Below, in pieces: positions 24,876-31,830 of a DNA stretch of 37,024 bases. Every line of letters starts with the position of its first letter. Positions within the stretch are counted from its first letter, which is position 1. The position numbers were made by a program, and so were the translations under genes. The notes beneath the pieces were generated by a model that saw nothing but the letters and a program-made list of their open reading frames with translations, made no database searches and had not been told where the DNA came from. This DNA comes from Actinomycetota bacterium. Lineage in GTDB: Bacteria > Actinomycetota > Humimicrobiia > Humimicrobiales > Humimicrobiaceae. The stretch spans positions 1-37,024 of the forward strand of contig JAPLCN010000143.1 of NCBI GenBank assembly GCA_026392215.1, in the 5' to 3' direction.

Positions 24876-24995
24876 ATGGAATCGTTTAAGATAATCAAGA
24901 TAAAAGAAAATAGCAGGGAAGCTGCGGAGGACATTGTGGTCGAGGGGGTCTCTTTCATGCTTGACTGTGTATTAATTTTTAGCAAAAGAAAATAA
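24876..24995 (+). pseudogene. Truncated N-terminus of a second fdhD
   Basis: ATG at 24876, 15 bases after the reductase gene, opens a 39-codon frame. It begins MESFKIIKIKENSREAAEDI and continues VVEGVSFML, after which similarity to the FdhD start is lost and the frame ends (DCVLIFSKRK, stop). The first ~29 residues match the typical FdhD N-terminus that leads into the conserved IVVEE-type strand. The loss of similarity near 24963 marks the right edge of the GC-richer segment. A complete and different fdhD lies 400 bases on. Confidence 0.65.
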
Positions 24996-25075
24996 TTTAA
25001 AAGTCTGGACACTGAACAGTTACTAATTTTTTAAATAAACATTAACACGATAGGCAACGATACAGTTTCGTTTAG

Positions 25076-25312
25076 ATTTTAAATGAAGCAATTCGTAATA
25101 TTAGCAGCGGTGATAGAATTACTGTAGAATCAAGAAGAGGTTCCATAATTTCAAATGTTATTGTAAATTCAAAAATTAAGCAGGGTGTTGTATTTATCCC
25201 TTTTCATTTTGCTGATTCTCCTGCCAATAAACTTACAAATCCTGTTGTTGACCCGAAAGCTAAAATACCCGAATATAAGGCGTGTGCTGTGAGAATTGCA
25301 AAAGCCTTTTAA
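25076..25312 (+). pseudogene. Orphan C-terminus of a formate dehydrogenase alpha subunit
   Basis: A 78-codon frame without a start codon ends at TAA 25312. It carries GDRITVESRRGSI, VVFIPFHF, NPVVDPKAKIPEYK and ACAVRI, closely matching the last ~75 residues of the intact FdhA (SSRRGAI, LFIPFHY, VDPIAKIPEYKVCAVKV). It is AT-rich (27% G+C in the line from 25141), unlike the 3' half of the intact gene but like the native DNA. It ends 81 bases before the native fdhD. This looks like the displaced tail of the original fdhA. No promoter or start suggests that it is translated. Confidence 0.85.
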
Positions 25313-25393
25313 ATATGACTTTTGCAATAAAATTTTTTCGTCAGGTATTTAATTTTTAATTATTTTTTTTTCTAATAAAGCGCTGATAAAGTT

Positions 25394-26206
25394 TTGGAAA
25401 TAGGGAAAAAAGTAAAAATTGAAAAAATAAAAGTTTCTGCTGGTAGTGAAATATTGCAGGATATAATACCTGCTGAATTGTTTTTAACGATAGTTTTAAA
25501 TAATAATGCTATTTCTATTATTTCATGCTCACCGCACAATTTGATCGAGCTTACTATAGGTTATTTGATAAATAATGGATATATTGAAAAATATTCAGAT
25601 GTAAATATCATAAATTTTTGCCAGGATTTTTTAAATAAAAAAAAGAGCGGAACTATACTAAGTGCGCAAGTTGATGTAAGTGCAAATTGTAAAATAAATA
25701 ACTTAAGTGACTTAAAATATCCAAAGTTTATTTCTTCTGCATGTGGAAGCGTGGATGAATTCGTATTAGAAAAAAGATTAAATCGAATTAAGAGTGATAT
25801 TAAGATCAGTCCGGAAGTTATTTTTAAATTAAATCTTGAAACGGTAAAACAACAGAAGTATAAAAAGGAATTAGGGGGCCTCCATAGCGCGGCATTATTT
25901 GACAAAGACGGGAAAGTTTTAAATCTGATGGAGGATATTGGCAGGCATAATTGCATAGATAAAATTACAGGCTATATGTTGATTAATAATATAGAATTTT
26001 CAGATAAAATAATATTTACAACTGGCAGGCTGAGCTTGGATGTAATTTATAAAATTTGCAGAATGTCTGTTCCAATAATAGTTACAAATTCTTCAATTAC
26101 TCATAGTGCAGTCCAACTGGCAAAAAAAATGAACTTAACTGCAATTGGCTATGCAAGGAGCGGCAGATTTAATGTTTATTCCAATTCTATTAGAATAATT
26201 AAATGA
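25394..26206 (+). CDS. fdhD: Formate dehydrogenase accessory sulfurtransferase FdhD
   Basis: Transfers sulfur to the molybdenum cofactor of formate dehydrogenase, which is needed for activity. The 270 residues are normal length. Family motifs are SCSPHNLIELTIGYLI (~50-65), GGLHSAALFD, EDIGRHNCIDKI, TTGRLSLDVIYK and GYARSGRFNVYS. The sulfur-carrying CxxC loop is altered: the sequence reads SACGSVDEF (~112-120), so only the first cysteine remains. The start is a TTG with a poor ribosome-binding site. The gene is AT-rich (28% G+C in the line from 25441) and belongs to the native DNA, directly after the orphan fdhA tail, which suggests an original fdhA-fdhD order. It can serve the chimeric FdhA. 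Confidence 0.92.
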   Translation: MEIGKKVKIEKIKVSAGSEILQDIIPAELFLTIVLNNNAISIISCSPHNLIELTIGYLINNGYIEKYSDVNIINFCQDFLNKKKSGTILSAQVDVSANCKINNLSDLKYPKFISSACGSVDEFVLEKRLNRIKSDIKISPEVIFKLNLETVKQQKYKKELGGLHSAALFDKDGKVLNLMEDIGRHNCIDKITGYMLINNIEFSDKIIFTTGRLSLDVIYKICRMSVPIIVTNSSITHSAVQLAKKMNLTAIGYARSGRFNVYSNSIRIIK

Positions 26207-26527
26207 TGAAAGAGGCTTTGAAGCACTTTGCGGTATATATTCAAAAAATTTTAAGAATTGTTTTTTAATTAATTATTTTTAAAGTATAATATACAATTGG
26301 TTTTATGTCGGATTGTTTATTCTAAATTTGCAGCCTTTATAAGTTATTATATTTAATGACAGTAATTTTTTGTACTTTCTAATTAGTTATTGGTGGATAA
26401 ACTGATTTTTATTAAATTATTTATCTAAGCTGTGTTTAAATTTTTCTTAATTTGGATTATTTAGCCAATTATTCACCAGAAACTAAATAATAAAATAAAA
26501 AAAAAGAGCATCTGTTAATTACCAGTA
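26207..26527. other. Leader region of the nuo operon
   Basis: These 321 AT-rich bases separate fdhD from nuoA. They hold a ~108-bp imperfect palindromic element (26381-26488), listed separately. A TATAAT at 26285-26290 has no convincing -35 partner. No gene is seen. Confidence 0.4.
26381..26488. repeat. Palindromic element copy 1 in the nuo leader
   Basis: The left end AATTAGTTATTGGTGGATAA (26381-26400) and the right end AATTATTCACCAGAAACTAA (26467-26486) are imperfect reverse complements (about 15 of 20). The right end, read in reverse, matches 22 of 25 bases with the left end of a second element at 35335-35443 between nuoM and nuoN (TTAGTTTCTGGTGAA, then AATT and CTAAA). The element ends 40 bases before the nuoA ATG. 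Length and terminal inversions resemble a small MITE or an extended palindromic intergenic repeat. Confidence 0.5.
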
Positions 26528-26908
26528 ATGCAAGTAACCCAACAAGCACAATTTAATGTAAACTACATAACTCTGGTAGTTTTCTTTTTTGTAAGCATTG
26601 TTTTTGTCCCTTTTGTTGTATTTATAACCAAATTTTTAGCCCCTCATAATCCCGGCGAAGAAAAAAATTTAATTTATGAATGCGGAGTTCCCCCAAGAGG
26701 CGGAATATTCACTCATTATTATATCAGGTATTATATTTTTGCTTTCCTGTTTGTTTTATTTGATGTTGAAGTTGTTTTCTTATATCTGTGGGCGGTCTTA
26801 TTTAGAAATTTAGGGTTTGCCGGTTTGATTGAAGTTCTGATATTTGTTGCTGTTTTGATTTTAGGTCTGGCTTACGTGTGGAAAAAAGGAATACTTAAAT
26901 GGGATTAG
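26528..26908 (+). CDS. nuoA: NADH-quinone oxidoreductase-like subunit A
   Basis: A small membrane subunit of complex I at the junction of the peripheral and membrane arms. The 126 residues contain three helices, with the conserved loop [10 protein letters not shown] (~50-59) and the acidic second helix [15 protein letters not shown] (~78-92). No ribosome-binding site is visible before the ATG. The gene overlaps nuoB by 10 bases and opens the nuoABCDHIJKLMN operon. Confidence 0.96.
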   Translation: MQVTQQAQFNVNYITLVVFFFVSIVFVPFVVFITKFLAPHNPGEEKNLIYECGVPPRGGIFTHYYIRYYIFAFLFVLFDVEVVFLYLWAVLFRNLGFAGLIEVLIFVAVLILGLAYVWKKGILKWD

Positions 26909-27429
26909 AAAGAAAAAAGACTTTAGAAGACCATCTTTATCTTAAAGATAAATTCGGGAAACCTAATATTTTAACGGTTTCATATGACAAGATCATGAAT
27001 GCCGCCCGTTCCAGGTCTATCTGGTATCTTACTTTTGGAATTGCATGCTGTGCTATTGAAATGATGGCAACTGGCGGATCGCATTATGATCTGGACAGGT
27101 TTGGCATGTTTTTCAGGGCAACACCCAGGCAGGCTGATCTGATTATTATTTCAGGAACGATAACAAGAAAATATGCACCTGTTGTTCAGAGAGTATATAT
27201 GCAGATGGCTGAACCTAGATATGTTCTTGCCATGGGTTCATGTGCTATTACGGGCGGCCCATTTTATGATTCATACAATGTTGTTCAGGGGATAGATAAA
27301 GTTATTCCTGTTGATGTTTATGTTCAGGGTTGTCCTGCAAGGCCGGAAGCGCTGTATTGCGGTCTTCTTAAATTAAAAGAAATAATAAACAGGGATTCAA
27401 TTGTAAAAAAACCTGTGATTGTAAAATAA
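26899..27429 (+). CDS. nuoB: NADH-quinone oxidoreductase-like subunit B (N2 cluster)
   Basis: Carries the terminal 4Fe-4S cluster N2, which hands electrons to quinone. The ligands are visible as the adjacent pair C50-C51 ([13 protein letters not shown]), C115 (GSCAITGG) and C145 (QGCPARPEA). The 176 residues are typical. AAAGGA lies 8 bases before the ATG, which overlaps the nuoA end. The 77-base gap to nuoC is larger than others at this end of the operon. Confidence 0.97.
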   Translation: MGLERKKTLEDHLYLKDKFGKPNILTVSYDKIMNAARSRSIWYLTFGIACCAIEMMATGGSHYDLDRFGMFFRATPRQADLIIISGTITRKYAPVVQRVYMQMAEPRYVLAMGSCAITGGPFYDSYNVVQGIDKVIPVDVYVQGCPARPEALYCGLLKLKEIINRDSIVKKPVIVK

Positions 27430-27506
27430 ATTTAGCTTAGGGGACAAATAAGCCAAACCATAAAATATTTATACTTAAAAGTATTTACTTAAAAGAAAGT
27501 TTTAAG

Positions 27507-28028
27507 TTGGAAGTAAAACAATATAATTTTAAAGCAGTAGACAATGATAAAGTAATTTCTCTTTTGCAGGATAAATTTAAATCTGTTGGTACTAGCGAGG
27601 GTAATTTTAGTTTAAACCACGGGCAGATTTATTGTGAAGTTTCAAAAGAAACTATAAAAAATACGATAAAGATGCTTAAAAACGATAAAGATTTAAAATT
27701 TGACTATATAAAGTGCATAACTGGTGTGGATTATAAAGAATATCTTGAGATAGTTTACAGTCTTTATTCATTTGATAATAACTATTCTGTAAATATAAAA
27801 GTAAGAATTGATGCTGCCAATCCTGATGTTGACTCCATAACAGATGTTTTCTGGAGCGCTGACTGGTTTGAAAGAGAAATATGGGAATTTTTCGGCATTA
27901 ATTTTAAAGGTCATCCAAACTTGAAAACTTTACTTCTTCCCGGTGACGTTGATTATCACCCGTTGTTGAAAAGTTTTGAAATCAAATGGGAAAAAAGAGA
28001 ATACGTCCGCCCTAAAGTATTTGAATAA
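27507..28028 (+). CDS. nuoC: NADH-quinone oxidoreductase-like subunit C
   Basis: A peripheral 30-kDa-type subunit without cofactors that packs against NuoD. The protein has 173 residues and begins with TTG. The family block is VFWSADWFEREIWEFFGINFKGHPNLKTLL (~112-141), given here as key residues D-W-F-E-R-E and G-H-P-N. It is separate from NuoD, unlike the fused NuoCD of E. coli. Confidence 0.95.
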   Translation: MEVKQYNFKAVDNDKVISLLQDKFKSVGTSEGNFSLNHGQIYCEVSKETIKNTIKMLKNDKDLKFDYIKCITGVDYKEYLEIVYSLYSFDNNYSVNIKVRIDAANPDVDSITDVFWSADWFEREIWEFFGINFKGHPNLKTLLLPGDVDYHPLLKSFEIKWEKREYVRPKVFE

Positions 28029-28094
28029 TCTTTTAAGTTTTTTTTATTTATTAATCTTAAGTGAATTTTAAATAATTTTTTAAATTAAATATTT

Positions 28095-29258
28095 ATGGCA
28101 GATGAAATAAAAAATAATGAAATAGAAGTTGATGAGATATCGGCGGTAAATGAACCGGGAGATTTTCCAAAGGACTATATGGAGATAAACTTTGGTCCCC
28201 ATCATCCTTCAACTCACGGCGTTTTCAGGTTTATTGCAAAGCTTGACGGTGAAAAAATCCTGGAGGTTGAACCCATCGTCGGCTACCTGCACAGAGGCAT
28301 TGAAAAAATTGCCGAGAATAGGACTTATGTTCAGTTTAAACCTCTGGTTGACAGGCTTGATTATACCGGCGCAATGAATAATGAGTTTGGTTATTGTATA
28401 GCTGTAGAGAAATTAATGGAGCTTGAAGTTCCTTTAAAAGCGCAGGCTATAAGAGTAATTTGCGCGGAATTAAACAGGATTTGCGCGCATGAAGTTTTTT
28501 TTGGGGCAATGGGTCTTGAAGTAGGAGCATTTACACCTTTCCTGTTTGGATTTAAAGACAGAGAGATTGCGATGCATCTTATGGAAATGCTGGCTGGCGG
28601 CAGGCTTACTTTTAATTACTTTACTATTGGCGGTGTAAGGCAGGATGTGCCAAAAGGATTCTACGCGGAAACAAAAGAATACTTAAAAAAGTTTAAGAAA
28701 AATCTGGCTGAATACCATGAACTTTTCAGTGGAAACGAAATATTCATTAAAAGAACAAAGGGTGTTGGGGTTATTACCAGGGAAGATGCCATTGAATGGT
28801 CAATGAGCGGACCTACTTTAAGAGGCTCCGGAGCAGTTTTTGATATCAGAAAAGTAGAACCTTACAGCGGTTACGATAAATATGACTGGGAAGTGCCTGT
28901 TGGCAAAAACGGCGATGTTTATGACAGGTACCTGGTAAGAATGAATGAAATGGCACAATCTGCCAGGATTATTGAGCAGGCGCTGGAATCTTTACCTGAA
29001 GGAGATCATCAGGCTAAAGTAGCCAGAGTAATAAAACCGCCTGCAGGAGAAATATATTTAAGGGTGGAAGGAACAAAAGGAGAATTAGGCTTTTATGTTG
29101 TCAGCGATGGTACAGACAAGCCATACAGAATGAAAATAAGAACTCCTTCGTTTAATCATCTCAATGCTTTAAATTATGTATTAAAAAATAATTACATAGC
29201 AGACTTCCCGATAATTTTAGGAAGTTTTGACACTGTTATGGGAAGTGTTGACAGGTAG
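28095..29258 (+). CDS. nuoD: NADH-quinone oxidoreductase-like subunit D
   Basis: The 49-kDa-type subunit that forms the quinone-binding pocket with NuoB and is related to [NiFe] hydrogenase large subunits. The 387 residues show GPHHPSTHGV (~34-43), VGYLHRGIEK, and the C-terminal SFDTVMGSVDR. The hydrogenase metal cysteines are absent, so it is a true complex I subunit. An N-terminal ~25-residue acidic extension precedes the core. No ribosome-binding site is evident before the ATG in a very AT-rich leader. Confidence 0.97.
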   Translation: MADEIKNNEIEVDEISAVNEPGDFPKDYMEINFGPHHPSTHGVFRFIAKLDGEKILEVEPIVGYLHRGIEKIAENRTYVQFKPLVDRLDYTGAMNNEFGYCIAVEKLMELEVPLKAQAIRVICAELNRICAHEVFFGAMGLEVGAFTPFLFGFKDREIAMHLMEMLAGGRLTFNYFTIGGVRQDVPKGFYAETKEYLKKFKKNLAEYHELFSGNEIFIKRTKGVGVITREDAIEWSMSGPTLRGSGAVFDIRKVEPYSGYDKYDWEVPVGKNGDVYDRYLVRMNEMAQSARIIEQALESLPEGDHQAKVARVIKPPAGEIYLRVEGTKGELGFYVVSDGTDKPYRMKIRTPSFNHLNALNYVLKNNYIADFPIILGSFDTVMGSVDR

Positions 29259-29266
29259 GAGCTTAT

Positions 29267-30244
29267 ATGGTTTGGTGGCTGGCATTACTTTGGGCCTTAT
29301 TAAAATTAATAATTGCATTTTTATTTATTTTCCTTACTGCACTGATACTTATATATATGCTAAGGAAAGTAATGGGCCATATGCAGTACAGGATGGGCCC
29401 AAGGCATCATGGTCCGCATGGAATTTGGCAGACTGTTTTTGATGCTTTAAAGCTTCTTGGCAAGGAAGATATAATTCCAAATGGTATTGATAAATACGTT
29501 TATTTATTTGCCCCGGTAATTGCTTTTGTGCCTTCACTTACAATATTTGCTTTTTTACCGTTTGCTCCAAAAGTAGCAGCTTCAAATTTTGAAATCAGCC
29601 TGTTTTTTATTTTTGCTATATTAGGGTTTTCAACAATATCACTATTAATGGCAGGCTGGGGCTCAAACAACAAATATTCGCTCATTGGCGGCATCAGGGG
29701 AGCGGCGCAGCTTATTTCCTATGAAATTCCTCTTGTATTATCCACTATGGGTGTTGTAATCATGGCTGGCAGCTTGAATTTGACAGATATAGTAAATGCA
29801 CAAGTCAAAATCTGGTATATAATTCCACAAATAGTCGGGTTCTTTTTATTTTTTACCTGCGGACTGGCTGAAATAAACCATACTCCTTTTGATATTCCTG
29901 AAGCAGAATCAGAAATAGTTTCAGGCTTTAATACTGAATACAGCGGTTTCAGGTTTGCAGCTTTTTTCCTTGCTGAATTTGTAAACTTATTTATTATATG
30001 TGCACTTGCAGTTTTGCTGTTTTTCGGGGGCTGGAAACCTTTTACTAACCCGATAGCAGGAACAATATGTTTCATTGCCAAAACTTATGTCTTAATATTT
30101 ATTTCGATGTGGGTTCGTTCAACATTTCCAAGGTTCAGGCTTGACCAGTTCATGGATTTTGGATGGAAGTTTATGCTTCCGCTTTCTCTGGTAAATATTT
30201 TCGTTACAGCAGTGGTTGTTTTGATTGTTGATAAGATCAGATAA
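29267..30244 (+). CDS. nuoH: NADH-quinone oxidoreductase-like subunit H
   Basis: A membrane subunit lining the quinone entry path and coupling it to ion transport. The 325 residues have about eight helices and the conserved loops MQYRMGPRHHGPHG (~43-56), IRGAAQLISYEIPL, and AEINHTPFDIPEAESE followed by GFNTEYSG. RSTFPRFRLDQ near the C-terminus is also diagnostic. It starts 8 bases after the nuoD stop. Confidence 0.97.
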   Translation: MVWWLALLWALLKLIIAFLFIFLTALILIYMLRKVMGHMQYRMGPRHHGPHGIWQTVFDALKLLGKEDIIPNGIDKYVYLFAPVIAFVPSLTIFAFLPFAPKVAASNFEISLFFIFAILGFSTISLLMAGWGSNNKYSLIGGIRGAAQLISYEIPLVLSTMGVVIMAGSLNLTDIVNAQVKIWYIIPQIVGFFLFFTCGLAEINHTPFDIPEAESEIVSGFNTEYSGFRFAAFFLAEFVNLFIICALAVLLFFGGWKPFTNPIAGTICFIAKTYVLIFISMWVRSTFPRFRLDQFMDFGWKFMLPLSLVNIFVTAVVVLIVDKIR

Positions 30245-30284
30245 TTAATAGTTTAAAGACAAAATATTAACAAAGGGGACAGAA

Positions 30285-30746
30285 ATTAACTTAATCGGCA
30301 TAGGGCTGTTAAAAGGATTAAAGGTAACACTTATAGCTTTTTTCAGAAAGCCTGTAACTGTTATGTATCCATATCATAAGTTACCTGTTCCAAAAAGAGG
30401 CCAGGGTCTTATAAAGTTAAGGATAACGCAGCTTGAGCCGGAACCGAGGTTCAAGTGCACGGCTTGCGGAATATGCGAAAAAAACTGTCCGCAGCATTGT
30501 ATTGAAGTTGTAAAAATGGAAAATGATAAGCAGCCTGAAGTTTATACTGTTAATTACGGGCTTTGCATGTTCTGTAGGATTTGCATAGACGTCTGCCCCT
30601 TTTCTGCTCTTGAACAGACCCAGGAATATGAATTTATCGGAGAATCAAGATCAGATTTTATAAGGCCAAAAGAACAGCTGATGATGAGAACTGTTTTTGT
30701 GGAGTCTGAAAAAGAAACCAGAACTAAGGAAAAAACAGAAGCATAG
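30285..30746 (+). CDS. nuoI: NADH-quinone oxidoreductase-like subunit I (2x 4Fe-4S), apparent ATT start
   Basis: A ferredoxin-like subunit with clusters N6a and N6b that relays electrons to NuoB. Counted from the proposed start, the ligands are C58, C61, C64, C68 and C94, C97, C100, C104. The first ATG in frame is at 30363, but it has no ribosome-binding site. The 26 codons upstream of it encode the conserved amphipathic start of NuoI (GLLKGLKVTLIAFFRKPVTV). That frame opens after a TAG at 30249 and has no ATG, GTG or TTG. AAAGGGG lies exactly 6 bases before ATT at 30285, the most likely initiation codon, giving 153 residues. If only the ATG were used the protein would have 127 residues and lose its membrane-facing helix. 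Confidence 0.9.
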   Translation: MNLIGIGLLKGLKVTLIAFFRKPVTVMYPYHKLPVPKRGQGLIKLRITQLEPEPRFKCTACGICEKNCPQHCIEVVKMENDKQPEVYTVNYGLCMFCRICIDVCPFSALEQTQEYEFIGESRSDFIRPKEQLMMRTVFVESEKETRTKEKTEA

Positions 30747-30860
30747 TTTTTAATTAAAATATTTGATTTTACATTATTAATTTAAGAAATTTTATAAAAA
30801 AATTTAAAAAAAAAAATTTAAAGAACAAGTCAGGCAGATTTAAAAGGAAGGGAGTTTAAA

Positions 30861-31391
30861 ATAATAAGTTTAATTGTTTTTCTGGGTGTTAGCCTGGTTC
30901 TTATTTTTTCAGGGCTGATGGTGATTTTTTCAAAACATATAATCCATTCTGCGCTATACCTGGCACTGGCGCTATTGTGCGTTGCAACTTATTTTATATT
31001 GCTTAAGGCCGAGTATCTTGCTGTTGTCCAGATTATGGTATATATAGGAGCAGTTGTTGTAATGATTTTATTTGCATTAATGCTTACAAGGACACATGTA
31101 GGAGAAGTAACCAATATCTCAAACAAGCAGGTATGGATTGCCGGTGCTATATCAATCTTGTTATGCTGGGCATTGGTAATAATTATTTATATGGCCAGAA
31201 GCGGCTTCACATGGATAAGTTCTGATAAAATTCCTGTTCTTTCTGTAAAAGACCTGGGTTCTATTTTATTTTCAAAATATGTTCTTCCGTTTGAAATTAT
31301 CTCGCTTTTAATTTTAGGCGCATTAATTGGTTCAGTAGTGCTGGCTATGAAGGAAAAAGATGACAGTAAAGACAAGAAGGAAGGAAAATAA
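30861..31391 (+). CDS. nuoJ: NADH-quinone oxidoreductase-like subunit J, apparent ATA start
   Basis: An antiporter-adjacent membrane subunit with five helices. Conserved features are NPV-like KHIIHSALYLALALL and YLAVVQIMVYIGAVVVMILFALM (key residues Q-I-x-V-Y-I-G-A-V-x-V). The first ATG in frame (30918) would remove most of helix 1. The in-frame codons upstream encode the missing helix (SLIVFLGVSLVLIFSGL). GGAAGGGAG lies 6 bases before ATA ATA at 30861-30866, so translation probably starts at one of these rare codons, giving 176 residues. No ATG, GTG or TTG is available in that stretch. Confidence 0.88.
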   Translation: MISLIVFLGVSLVLIFSGLMVIFSKHIIHSALYLALALLCVATYFILLKAEYLAVVQIMVYIGAVVVMILFALMLTRTHVGEVTNISNKQVWIAGAISILLCWALVIIIYMARSGFTWISSDKIPVLSVKDLGSILFSKYVLPFEIISLLILGALIGSVVLAMKEKDDSKDKKEGK

Positions 31392-31393
31392 TA

Positions 31394-31741
31394 ATGAGCA
31401 TTGCTTTATTTAAAATACTTATTGCAAATTACGATATAAAACTCTGGTATTTTCTGGTTATTTCTGCAATTTTGTTTTGTATTGGAATATTTGGAGTTTT
31501 AACAAGGCGGAACCTTGTTCAGATACTTATGTCAATTGAGCTTATTTTAAATGCAGCGATGATTAATTTTGTTGCTTTTTCAGCATATCAGAAGCCTGAA
31601 AGCCAGCTTGGGACAATATTTACAATTTTTATTATTATAGTTGCAGCATGCGAAGTTGGAATAGGGCTTGCAATTATTCTTTCCATTTACAGGGGAAAAA
31701 GCACAACAGATATTTCAAAAATAAATATCTTAAAGTGGTAG
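31394..31741 (+). CDS. nuoK: NADH-quinone oxidoreductase-like subunit K
   Basis: A three-helix membrane subunit homologous to MrpC, with conserved glutamates in the ion path. The 115 residues include GVLTRRNLVQILMSIELILNA (~34-54, with the essential-type Glu in SIEL) and a second acidic helix (AACEVGIGLAIIL, ~84-96). It starts 2 bases after nuoJ and has AAGGAAAA upstream. Confidence 0.96.
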   Translation: MSIALFKILIANYDIKLWYFLVISAILFCIGIFGVLTRRNLVQILMSIELILNAAMINFVAFSAYQKPESQLGTIFTIFIIIVAACEVGIGLAIILSIYRGKSTTDISKINILKW

Positions 31742-31760
31742 AAAGTTATAATTATTAAAA

Positions 31761-31802
31761 TTTAGAATTTATCATAAGAGAGTTAAAACCTGAAATTCTA
31801 AA
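31761..31802. repeat. 10-bp inverted repeat between nuoK and nuoL
   Basis: TTTAGAATTT (31761-31770) and AAATTCTAAA (31793-31802) are exact reverse complements separated by 22 bases. They fill most of the 89-bp gap before nuoL, ending 28 bases before its start. It may be an mRNA processing or stability hairpin. The stem is AT-only apart from one G-C pair, so it is weak. Confidence 0.4.
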
Positions 31803-31830
31803 AGAAAGCAACTAAAAAAGGCAGGCAAGC

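Noticed and set aside
26285-26290. TATAAT in the nuo leader as a promoter
   Set aside because: No acceptable -35 hexamer is found 16-18 bases upstream, and such hexamers are frequent by chance in DNA this AT-rich.
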